Positions 15,813 through 23,963 of a stretch of DNA of 64,000 nt are shown here, one piece after another. The position numbers were made by a program, and so were the translations under genes. Source of the DNA: a virus. The notes under the pieces were generated by a model that saw nothing but the letters and a program-made list of their open reading frames with translations, had not been told where the DNA came from and ran no database searches. Where the stretch lies: positions 177,177 through 241,176 of IMG/VR virus record IMGVR_UViG_3300035698_013060; one strand, given 5' to 3'. How positions within the stretch are numbered: the stretch's first letter is position 1; each line of letters starts with the position of its first letter.

Positions 15813-18464
15813 TCAGTGTTGTGTTTGGTTCCACATAGACCTGTTGTCAATGAGAGCCAACAACATTTTTCTTTTTTCCGGAATGAACCATCTAGTGATC
15901 GGCCTATTTCCAAACCATTTCTGCAAAGTCCTCATATCCATCTTCGTTGTAGAATCGAGATAAGAATAGCTGATCAAAATCCAATCAGCCCTCTTCGTCA
16001 TCTCTTTTATAGCGGAAGCGGGATCGACCAGATATTCCAGAACCTGAAGTGCAACGATTGTAGAATAGCGTTCCTTAACAGGCCAAGGACAGACGTTCTT
16101 ATCTTTCCATACTCCGTCAACTTGAGCAGGTTCAGGGTCGAATCGATCGCTCCCTGGAACAAGGGGGAAGCCTCTATTCTCTACCTCGAGAATGGAACCA
16201 GTATCTGGGATTCCTATCTCTCGGAGCCAACCGCATGCGATTCCTAAGTATTCCCATCTCCCTTCCCAAAATGGACTTGCTGCAGCTTTATTCTTCCAAT
16301 CAGCGTGGGAAACTACATTTACACAACTTTTGGTTCCACTGATAGTTCTATGAACGATAGGCATTTCAATTTCTTTCTTCTTTTTCTTCAGACATGATGT
16401 TTCACCTATTCCCCTAAAGGCTATTTCACGACAAGCCTTTTCGTCATATTCCAGACCGTTCTTAGAACAGGCTGCTTTCCAAAGTTCCAGAACTTCTTGT
16501 GGTTCTCTGGGACGTAAGACTGCAACCTCTTTAACAGCTCTTCCCTTCGGAGTATCAGTCCAAGCCCAAAGATTGTTGGTCTTGTCTAGCTTTACAACAC
16601 CATCTGGCCCTCCAGCCATCTCCCAGACCAGATAACGAGTACGATACATTCTATTATCGTCCTTACCGAATCTAGATCCATGATACTTGTGTATCATTTT
16701 CCCTTCCATAAAACCGTAATCGGTTTTAGGGCCATCGTACTGCCCGAAGAAATCGCAAAGATCTGGGAAGAGTCTATGTAGAGGATTGGCTGAACCAGAT
16801 GCGTCCCACATCTCTATCGTCAAGGAATCTCCTCCACCTTGAATTCCATTCTCCGGGAACCCACCAGTTTTAGTCCACCAGTCTGATGTCAGTGCTATGA
16901 CAAAGCCCTGACCGCACCAAATTTCTCCAACTCCTATAGCAACTTGAGCTGAAAAACTAGGCCATTGTCCCTTTTCTCCGTCAGACTCTTTGATCTCGGA
17001 CCATGGACTCAATACATCACATGAATCCAAAGCGTTAGAGACTCTTTCACACCAATCCCATTCTCCCTCAGCTGGGAATACGTCAATGTCATCGAAAATC
17101 AGTTTCGTGTAACCTCTAGCGATAGCCTCTCTCGCTCCGATGTTCCACAGGTTCTCTTTGTGCCAGAGACCTAAATTCTTTTCAGAGAATGGAACTTTCA
17201 GTGTTTCTCCAAACCAATCTGGGAAAGCAGTACTTCCATCCGCATTGGCCTCCACTAGGAGAGCTAGACCAGGAGCAGGATTTAAACGTGAGAGTTCTTT
17301 GGCTCCAAAGATAGCTGCTTTATTTCGTACGGCATCTTTACCGAACGAGCCTACTATCAGCGCTACATCCTCGGCACCTTTCGAGTTATGAAGTCTCGGA
17401 ATCCAATCTCTTTCAGTATTCCAAGGTTTCGCTCCAGAACCGGCGGCACACCAGATCGGGCACTCTGGTTTTACTATTGGAACAGCTTCAGGTTTGTTCA
17501 TCTCCTGTACCTGAGACATTCCAACTCTGACTACTTTTCCTCCTCCATTCAAGGTAGAGAAAGCAATGACATCCTGGTCTCCTGGAATGATATCCATTGC
17601 GAGATCAGATTTATCTACGAACCATTCGTACGGTGATGTAAAGGGAGCCCTCCAGCACATTACACCTGATCCGTATTTACCCCACCAGTTGATACCAAAG
17701 GTCACCATTGCCAGATCCCCGAGAGGTGGTGGTGGGGGAATAGCAAAGGGCTTCGTTAGTACTGTATCGAGGTCAAGAAAGAGAACAATCTCTCCCTTTA
17801 CAAAAAGTCCTGGTCTGAAGAGCTCCATCTTCGCCCACCATCCGGGCCAATCATGCCACAAGGCTACCCCACCTGCACACTCATCTGGCTTATCCGTAAG
17901 ACACACGAATCTGTGAGGGGTAGTCAGGTTAGCGCTGACTTGACGGTGTAACCATGCAACATGGTCCGGTGAATAGCTTGGAGGAGTGTTTTCAGAAGCT
18001 CTCTTTCCGATCTTACAGACACATACGACGACAACATTAGTTGTTGGAAGTCCCGTTGGGAAGGAATTATTCCAAAGAAGTCCAGCATTCAACCTGAATG
18101 TATTGTCTTCATACTCTGAAATGATTCTCTCAGCTGAAATTCTTACGTTCTCGTCTGCTGAACGAACCTTTCTGACAACTCTAGGGGTTGAACTCTTTTT
18201 CTGAGTTATGGCTTCTGTCGAAGTCAAGTCTCTTATCACTACTCCAGCGATCCTGAGTTCCCCTACATTCTTGTCTTTCAGAGTCTGACAAGCCTCGAAC
18301 AAGTTGAAATCAGGATTACAATTTAGAATACAGTACTTGGTCCCTTCAAGGACTGTAGGTCCGATACTCAGTCTTCTGAATTTTTCACTTTCCCTGGCGA
18401 TTAGATCCTCAAACCCTTCAGAGGTGTTTGAGACAATATGAACCGCCTTGAGTTTCGTCGGCAT
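15813..18464 (-). CDS. three-domain glycosyltransferase-glycosyltransferase-methyltransferase
   Basis: 883-residue protein. Residues about 150-330 resemble a GT-A nucleotide-sugar transferase with the metal-binding DxD in FLDLDTVLTKPF. A second transferase-like domain (about 400-620) has KLIFDDIDVFPAEGEW, again with acidic metal-site residues. The C-terminal ~170 residues look like a small SAM methyltransferase (GSILEVENRG as a degenerate glycine loop, later VALQVLEYLVDP). It probably builds or caps a glycan on phage DNA, a tail fibre or the host surface; being next to tail-fibre genes favours a fibre or receptor link (inference). The enzyme specificity cannot be read. Confidence 0.8.
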   Translation of the reverse strand: MPTKLKAVHIVSNTSEGFEDLIARESEKFRRLSIGPTVLEGTKYCILNCNPDFNLFEACQTLKDKNVGELRIAGVVIRDLTSTEAITQKKSSTPRVVRKVRSADENVRISAERIISEYEDNTFRLNAGLLWNNSFPTGLPTTNVVVVCVCKIGKRASENTPPSYSPDHVAWLHRQVSANLTTPHRFVCLTDKPDECAGGVALWHDWPGWWAKMELFRPGLFVKGEIVLFLDLDTVLTKPFAIPPPPPLGDLAMVTFGINWWGKYGSGVMCWRAPFTSPYEWFVDKSDLAMDIIPGDQDVIAFSTLNGGGKVVRVGMSQVQEMNKPEAVPIVKPECPIWCAAGSGAKPWNTERDWIPRLHNSKGAEDVALIVGSFGKDAVRNKAAIFGAKELSRLNPAPGLALLVEANADGSTAFPDWFGETLKVPFSEKNLGLWHKENLWNIGAREAIARGYTKLIFDDIDVFPAEGEWDWCERVSNALDSCDVLSPWSEIKESDGEKGQWPSFSAQVAIGVGEIWCGQGFVIALTSDWWTKTGGFPENGIQGGGDSLTIEMWDASGSANPLHRLFPDLCDFFGQYDGPKTDYGFMEGKMIHKYHGSRFGKDDNRMYRTRYLVWEMAGGPDGVVKLDKTNNLWAWTDTPKGRAVKEVAVLRPREPQEVLELWKAACSKNGLEYDEKACREIAFRGIGETSCLKKKKKEIEMPIVHRTISGTKSCVNVVSHADWKNKAAASPFWEGRWEYLGIACGWLREIGIPDTGSILEVENRGFPLVPGSDRFDPEPAQVDGVWKDKNVCPWPVKERYSTIVALQVLEYLVDPASAIKEMTKRADWILISYSYLDSTTKMDMRTLQKWFGNRPITRWFIPEKRKMLLALIDNRSMWNQTQH

Positions 18465-18517
18465 CTCGAGTTCCCCAATATTTGATCAGGTTACTTTCGT
18501 AACCTGAAATTTTTCAG

Positions 18518-18625
18518 TTATTCGTGTCCCAGAGGATACACGGTCTTGTTCCCACTTGAAGTCTTACTTTTCCCGATCGGGCTGATGGGCTTCGGCTTAG
18601 GAAGCTTAGTCTTGTTCTTTTCCAT
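18518..18625 (-). CDS. tiny Lys/Pro-rich protein, 35 aa
   Basis: ATG at 18625 overlaps the stop of the upstream tail gene (TAATG), a typical coupling signal. The product is basic and Pro/Ser-rich (MEKNKTKLPKPKPISPIG), likely unstructured. Unknown function. Confidence 0.5.
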   Translation of the reverse strand: MEKNKTKLPKPKPISPIGKSKTSSGNKTVYPLGHE

Positions 18626-19182
18626 TATGCTACCCTCACATAAGAACCAGCAGCAACCCAGTTGTTACTGCCAGGTTTTATCCTAACAGCTAGGTTCATC
18701 ATGTCGGTTGGTTGATCGTAGTAACTGTACAGAACTTCACTGATGACTTCTTCCCATTCGATGTCTGAGCAATCACCTTTCCACTTTGTGGTTTGGACTG
18801 ATTCTCGGATAGTGTGGATACGACCCCCGTATCCATCATCGACAGAATCGATATCCAACAGAACCTCAAAAGCTAATCTGTTGAGAATCCCTTGACGGAT
18901 GTTTCCGATTATCTTCCAAGTATGGGACTCATCATCTGGACACGGAAGCCCCACTAAGACTTGGACTGCTCCGGATAGACCCCCATCCATGTCCGGGTTT
19001 TCCCATGAAATGAGCATTGGGTGTGAAGCCCAAAGCATCTTCGTCCAATTTCCAGCAAGCATCCCGAAGGCTACGTAACCACCTCCTTCAGAATCTTCGT
19101 CTTTGTATACTTGCCCTACGAAATCTGGTACCACTGAGGTAGGAATACCAGAGCCACTCTTGCTTGATTTTTCCAGATGCAT
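18625..19182 (-). CDS. tail appendage protein with shared N-terminal anchor, 185 aa
   Basis: Its start (MHLEKSSKSGSGIPTS, then PDFVGQVY) closely matches that of the 1337-residue fibre encoded upstream (MHLQKASLTGSGAPTA, PDFVGQIY). In tail fibres such shared N-termini attach different fibres to the same baseplate site. The body is beta-rich and unlike the fibre body. It is probably a short fibre, a fibre cap or an alternative receptor-binding protein. Confidence 0.82.
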   Translation of the reverse strand: MHLEKSSKSGSGIPTSVVPDFVGQVYKDEDSEGGGYVAFGMLAGNWTKMLWASHPMLISWENPDMDGGLSGAVQVLVGLPCPDDESHTWKIIGNIRQGILNRLAFEVLLDIDSVDDGYGGRIHTIRESVQTTKWKGDCSDIEWEEVISEVLYSYYDQPTDMMNLAVRIKPGSNNWVAAGSYVRVA

Positions 19183-19418
19183 GTGCGTAATCTCCTTATA
19201 ATTAGCTCTATCGGAAACTCAGCGTTTTCAACAACCCCGCTATCGACAGTAACTAACTCTTCTCCGTCTCTGATATCTCCAGATCTACCGATGTTAATGT
19301 TCGGTCTGGAAATCTTTCTTACAGTGGTGTCTCCATTAGAAAGCTCCTTTTCACCTGTCATGAACGAGAGAGATCCAGCTCTGGATACGACTGGAATTCC
19401 TCTCGGGACAGGAATCAT
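19116..19418 (-). CDS. hypothetical protein, 100 aa, between tail genes
   Basis: ATG at 19418 follows GGAGGT on the minus strand and begins MIPVPRGIPVVSRAG. About 78 residues occupy the gap between the two fibre genes; the last ~22 overlap the 185-residue gene in another frame. Rich in Val/Thr/Gly and possibly all-beta. Could be a fibre accessory protein. Confidence 0.65.
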   Translation of the reverse strand: MIPVPRGIPVVSRAGSLSFMTGEKELSNGDTTVRKISRPNINIGRSGDIRDGEELVTVDSGVVENAEFPIELIIRRLRTCIWKNQARVALVFLPQWYQIS

Positions 19419-19419
19419 G

Positions 19420-22400
19420 TTATACCTCCACCCACGTCTTAGACGGATCTACGAACATAGTCGTCGCCGTTAAAGCATACCCGACAATCCGGACGACCTC
19501 ACCAACGACACTAGGAGCCGTCTCTGTGATCGCTCCAGCGGTAGCGCTAATGAATAACGGGACTCCTACAGTCCACGATTTGGAATCATCTCTGAAGGTA
19601 CCGAACAGAAGCATTCCATCTGAGGACGGGTTTGTCCCGAGAGCCAATCCTAGCATTCCATTGCATGTCGCTTCAGCAGAGGCATCTGTCTGGACCCACA
19701 CTCCACTCGAATTCAAGTAGTAGAAAGCCCCAACAACCGTCGTCCCTGTCCCAATCTTGATCAATTTGGGATCGTCACCAGAGGTAAGGTTGGATGCCGG
19801 CACCGTAAGTTCATAGGTATTAACGGCATCGTCCACATACTTCTTGGTGGCTGGTTCGTAGTCAGTGTCAGGAGTGAAGGGAGTGGTATTCCCTAGGTTC
19901 AGATATGCTGAGTCATGACCATGACCGAGTGAAGCATAAGCAGCATCATGGTTATGAACCAGGGTTGCTTTCTCATCCAGTCCATCTCTGATGGCCTTCT
20001 CAGTCGGTACGTTGTCGTCTGTTCCCGGAGAACCTACTGATGTAACAACCTTACGCCCTGGAGCGAATCCTTGTGCAACTCCACCAAACGGAACGAGGGT
20101 TGCAGAATCAAAGTTGCTCCAATAGACAGCCCGGTGGCTGATTCTGATAGCATCGATTCTATCACCGTTTTCGAACCTCCAAACACCACTAGCATTTCCA
20201 CCGATCACAAGACCAGTAGTACCAGCTGAGAGTGTTGCTCCCAAAGAGCCTTGGCTAGCTACCATGACTCCATTGACAAAGAGACGAATCTCCGAACCTT
20301 GTCTCACTGCTACCAGATGTGCAAATTCACCAGCCGCAACAAGGCCAGTAGCACTAGTAATATTCGTTCCATTGAAATTGAACTCAATTCCGCCATTGGC
20401 TCTAAAGTTAAATGCCCATCTGACACTGTAGAGATAGACCCTATACATCATCATCTGACGTTCTGACAGGTCAGTAACTCTGACAAAGGCTTCAACTGTG
20501 AAGTCACTCTGAAACGCAAAGTCAGCATGATTCGGGACCTCGATAGAACTTGAGCCATCGTAGGAGAATGCCGCTGTTCCCCAATGTTTCTCTGATGTGG
20601 AGTACAACTCTCCTACCGGTCTCGGAGTTCCAGGTGCGCCATTTCCATCACTAACAAACGGAACATGGTTTCCTGTCGAGTCTCTAAGCTCTTCATCCAG
20701 CATCAAAAGAAGCTTAGTATCAACATGCGGAGTCTCAGTAAAGAAAGACTCTATAACTCGCTCATTGTCATCTTCGACCAGGTCAGAGGCATCCAGTCCG
20801 TTCACTCTTTCTCCAAGAGCATCGACATAGCTTTTAGCTGCAAGCTGAGATGGAATCAGCGAATCAGAAGCACCTCCAACACCACCTAAGTCAGTATCAG
20901 TACTGAGCTGAGATGTGTTGAGTTTACCATCCAGAGTAGTCTGTAAAGCAGTCACATCTGAGATAACATGACTGTGAACAGTATCGGCTTTCGTTTCCAA
21001 CTCTGTCCGAATAGCCAACTCTGTTGGGAGAAGTGAATCAAGGGCTCCAGTAGTCCTGACAGATGTTGTTGTCGGAAGCTCTGCAACTGCATGGGAATGA
21101 GCAGTAGCTGCTTTACCATCAATAACAGTCTGCAGACCGGTCACATCAACAATAGCGTGAGTATGACTGGTATCGGCCTTGCCATCAATAACAGTCTGCA
21201 GACCGGTCACATCAACAATAGCGTGAGTATGAGAAATACCAGCCAATGCTTCCAGTGCAGTCCTTACTCCCAATTCTGTCGAAATGCTCAAATCATCAGC
21301 TACACCAGCAACTCTGACTTCATCTCTCACCACAGGACCGAGAGTGTAGATTCTTATCGGAGGCGCGGCTTCATCGGAATTGGTAATGTAGCCATCACCA
21401 CCTGTACCGACGGCATAAACTGGAACACCACCGTCTACAACAAACGTAATGGAAGATAGAGGCGATCCAACGAAAAGAATACTTCCACCCGCACCTGTTC
21501 CGGTGTAGTATGTAGTTGCTTTTCCACCATCAGCTATCATCACCCCACCAGCTGAGTCAAAGTCCGAAGCATCTTCAGCTGAGACAAAGATGATTCCACC
21601 GCCGTAAGTAGCTGGATTGTTGTAACCGTTTGTTGCTCCGCCACCACCGCCGAACGTAAGTCTTTCGAACGGATCCAATGTACCAAAGGGAATCCCGCCT
21701 GTAGATCCGGAAGCACCGTTCTCACCAGCTTCTCTGTTTCCTCCACCGCTTCCTTTTGAGGTTGAACCGTATGAACGACCACCACCGCAGCCGTTCGGTG
21801 TCAAGAGAGCTTCGCCTTTTCCGGTCTCTCCTTCACCTTGTCGCTGGTATGCCCAAGAATAACCTTTCGAGGTAGCGTTGAATTCGCCGTTGCCAAGAAT
21901 TTCGCCACTCGAACGCATGGCGAGAATTCCGCCTTTTCTTCCATTCCAATTCTGAGGAATAATGGAAGAACCGGTAGCGAAACTGATAAGACTCCAGTTC
22001 CAAATCTTGACAAGCTGGGCAGCAGTATTACCTACTTTAGCTCCGTCATTGTCAGACTTGTACTCGTTGTTCAATCCTCTGTCAATCGTGACAGTCAGAC
22101 TATTGATTGCAGCAATTCTAGCAATCTCGTAGACTCCAGCAGCAGCGTGAGGATCTGCGAACCTGAAGGTCTGGGACTGGTGTATCATTACTTCATCACC
22201 GACAGAAAAACCAGAGACGTCATCGACCTTGATATCGACAGATCCGGCGCTCACGTCTCCATTAGATCCGCCAGCATCTTCAAGATGAGCGTAAGCAGTC
22301 AGAGGAACTTCCCACTCTTCAGAAGTAGTCAGAACCCTGTCACCATCGTCTCCTGTACCATTACTAGTCGAAGCAGTAAATTGGTACTGAAGGATTCGAT

Positions 22401-23433
22401 TGTGTTCTTCTTCGCCAAGAGTGTACAGAGAAAGATTCGCACTGATTCCTGCAAGTTTGTATGCACTCCATGCCTTCGTATTTGAGAAAGAACCGTCTTC
22501 GATGATTTCGCTGAGTAAGTCGTCCGTGTACTTCTTCGTAGCTGGTTCATAGTCGCTGTCCGGTACGAACGGATCAGTATTGGACTTACTCAAGTATTCG
22601 GAGTCATGATCATGGCCGATAAGTGACAGTTGGTTTACCTTAGTAAGTGATAGATCATAGACTTTCGTACCACTGTTACCAAAGACGCTAAACCAGTCTA
22701 TCATAGTCGGGCCACCACTGGCCAGAGCTAGAGTGTATCTGTATGGAAGACCTGAATTCTCTAGCGAAAGAGTTCCCTTTGATTGACCTTCGACGTAGAT
22801 ATCGACTGTCCCGGCATCAAAGTCCCAATCCTCAAGGGACATTTCGTACCACTGACCTTCAACATAGATTGTCGATGTCGGAAAGTTTAAAGATCCAGTA
22901 CCATCCACGTACTGGGTCATATGTCCATCATTCCAGAAGGCGATCTCGATGATTCTGTTTCCGGCCTGATCTTTGATCAAAAGCGAGGAAGTACCTCCAG
23001 AGATTGTGACTCTTTGCCAGGACCATCTCACAAGAGGATGAATTTCGATAGGGGATATGACTTTCTCAATAGCGTCATTGACGGTATTGAATTTGACAGC
23101 CAGTCCGGCTCCATGGTCAAAGATAGTCGGGTTACCGACCTTACTCCATTCTGGGGTAAAAGATCCGTCCTCAAAGTCATCATTGAACAAAAGAAGCCCT
23201 GTGGTCGAAGCCACCACGAGCCTTTCGTGGTCTCCAGATTGAAGGGTTTCAGCGTCAGTGTCGATCGTCTGGCTTTTGGGAGTGAGAGAATCCCACTCTC
23301 CAACACCAATTCCGATGGAAATATGTTTGCTTCCCGTTGTCTCGTTGATGTATATCTGACCGACAAAATCAGGAGTAATTGCAGTAGGAGCCCCACTACC
23401 TGTAAGGCTTGCTTTCTGTAGGTGCATGGTCAT
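19420..23433 (-). CDS. long tail fibre / receptor-binding protein, 1337 aa
   Basis: Probable host-recognition fibre. The N-terminal anchor (PDFVGQIY) is followed by a jelly-roll-like region, two copies of the tail-fibre motif D-x-DYEPATKKY (about residue 300 and near the end), a Gly-rich stretch (about 540-620), and several ~22-residue repeats of the form HTHAIVDVTGLQTVIDGKA. A LamG/concanavalin-like domain follows (FSYDGSSSIEVPNHADFAFQ and on, about 960-1120) and may bind sugar. GGAGG sits 7 bases before ATG 23433. The adjacent glycosyltransferase and anchor-sharing small fibre fit a host-range locus. Confidence 0.9.
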   Translation of the reverse strand: MTMHLQKASLTGSGAPTAITPDFVGQIYINETTGSKHISIGIGVGEWDSLTPKSQTIDTDAETLQSGDHERLVVASTTGLLLFNDDFEDGSFTPEWSKVGNPTIFDHGAGLAVKFNTVNDAIEKVISPIEIHPLVRWSWQRVTISGGTSSLLIKDQAGNRIIEIAFWNDGHMTQYVDGTGSLNFPTSTIYVEGQWYEMSLEDWDFDAGTVDIYVEGQSKGTLSLENSGLPYRYTLALASGGPTMIDWFSVFGNSGTKVYDLSLTKVNQLSLIGHDHDSEYLSKSNTDPFVPDSDYEPATKKYTDDLLSEIIEDGSFSNTKAWSAYKLAGISANLSLYTLGEEEHNRILQYQFTASTSNGTGDDGDRVLTTSEEWEVPLTAYAHLEDAGGSNGDVSAGSVDIKVDDVSGFSVGDEVMIHQSQTFRFADPHAAAGVYEIARIAAINSLTVTIDRGLNNEYKSDNDGAKVGNTAAQLVKIWNWSLISFATGSSIIPQNWNGRKGGILAMRSSGEILGNGEFNATSKGYSWAYQRQGEGETGKGEALLTPNGCGGGRSYGSTSKGSGGGNREAGENGASGSTGGIPFGTLDPFERLTFGGGGGATNGYNNPATYGGGIIFVSAEDASDFDSAGGVMIADGGKATTYYTGTGAGGSILFVGSPLSSITFVVDGGVPVYAVGTGGDGYITNSDEAAPPIRIYTLGPVVRDEVRVAGVADDLSISTELGVRTALEALAGISHTHAIVDVTGLQTVIDGKADTSHTHAIVDVTGLQTVIDGKAATAHSHAVAELPTTTSVRTTGALDSLLPTELAIRTELETKADTVHSHVISDVTALQTTLDGKLNTSQLSTDTDLGGVGGASDSLIPSQLAAKSYVDALGERVNGLDASDLVEDDNERVIESFFTETPHVDTKLLLMLDEELRDSTGNHVPFVSDGNGAPGTPRPVGELYSTSEKHWGTAAFSYDGSSSIEVPNHADFAFQSDFTVEAFVRVTDLSERQMMMYRVYLYSVRWAFNFRANGGIEFNFNGTNITSATGLVAAGEFAHLVAVRQGSEIRLFVNGVMVASQGSLGATLSAGTTGLVIGGNASGVWRFENGDRIDAIRISHRAVYWSNFDSATLVPFGGVAQGFAPGRKVVTSVGSPGTDDNVPTEKAIRDGLDEKATLVHNHDAAYASLGHGHDSAYLNLGNTTPFTPDTDYEPATKKYVDDAVNTYELTVPASNLTSGDDPKLIKIGTGTTVVGAFYYLNSSGVWVQTDASAEATCNGMLGLALGTNPSSDGMLLFGTFRDDSKSWTVGVPLFISATAGAITETAPSVVGEVVRIVGYALTATTMFVDPSKTWVEV
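21116..21232 (-). repeat. near-exact tandem repeat inside the fibre gene
   Basis: A 51-base segment at 21116-21166 recurs identically at 21182-21232, a period of 66 bases (22 codons), encoding the HTHAIVDVTGLQTVIDGKA repeat. DNA-level identity implies recent duplication or gene conversion, a route for changing fibre length. Confidence 0.92.
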
Positions 23434-23700
23434 GTGAGAACCTCCGTTCCAATCTAGATTCTTATCGTTCTAGTCCAATAGGACACGTTTCGTTGTCTAA
23501 TGAACTGTTCTGGTCACGTAGAAGGTCTAGTGAAGAGGAGTTTCAGCTAGTACATGTAAACGACAAAGAAACTATATATTAGCTCTGCATAGAAATAGAA
23601 AACTTATAAACTCAAAGAAAACGTGTGATAAACATGAAGATGTATATCCCACGAGAACTAAGTTCAGGATCACAGAAACCAAGACATAGGAGATCAAGAA
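23434..23700. promoter_or_regulatory. divergent control region with CATATTA-like motif
   Basis: Gap of about 270 bases between the fibre gene (-) and a long + strand unit. It contains CTATATATTA at 23572-23581 and an inverted element AGTCC-AATA-GGAC around 23475. Ribosome site AGGAG lies at about 23687. Confidence 0.55.
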
Positions 23701-23790
23701 ATGAACACCGACACAGGAGAAGTAAGGGGATTTGCCAAAGGAGAAGAGATTCCTGAGGATTTTTTATCCCCATTCGCTTGGCCGACATGA
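23701..23790 (+). CDS. small protein, 29 aa
   Basis: ATG 23701 with AGGAG upstream; product begins MNTDTGEVRGFAKGEE and ends SPFAWPT. Short MNxDTGE proteins are common in phages, function unknown. Its TGA overlaps the ATG of the following gene (ATGA). Confidence 0.6.
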   Translation: MNTDTGEVRGFAKGEEIPEDFLSPFAWPT

Positions 23791-23963
23791 CGGCCGAACA
23801 GAAGAAGCGATTCGAGGCCGGTAAACAGCCGGTAGTGAAGCTGAAAGACAACAGATCCAAGCTTGGTAAGGTTCGCCAGAGCGCCAAACGACAGAGGTAC
23901 CTGGATCGCAAGCGTAAACAGCGTGAAGGAAACCAGAGAGCTAACGGGAGAAGGAACGCATGA
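23787..23963 (+). CDS. basic protein, 58 aa
   Basis: Starts at ATG 23787, coupled to the 29-residue gene, and overlaps the gyrase B gene by 4 bases. Very Arg/Lys-rich (QSAKRQRYLDRKRKQRE), so it probably binds nucleic acid. No family recognised. Confidence 0.68.
   Translation: MTAEQKKRFEAGKQPVVKLKDNRSKLGKVRQSAKRQRYLDRKRKQREGNQRANGRRNA

Noticed and set aside
21091-22485. Long + strand open frames across the fibre gene
   Set aside because: Mirror frames of a repetitive minus-strand gene; composition and lack of ribosome sites do not support them.
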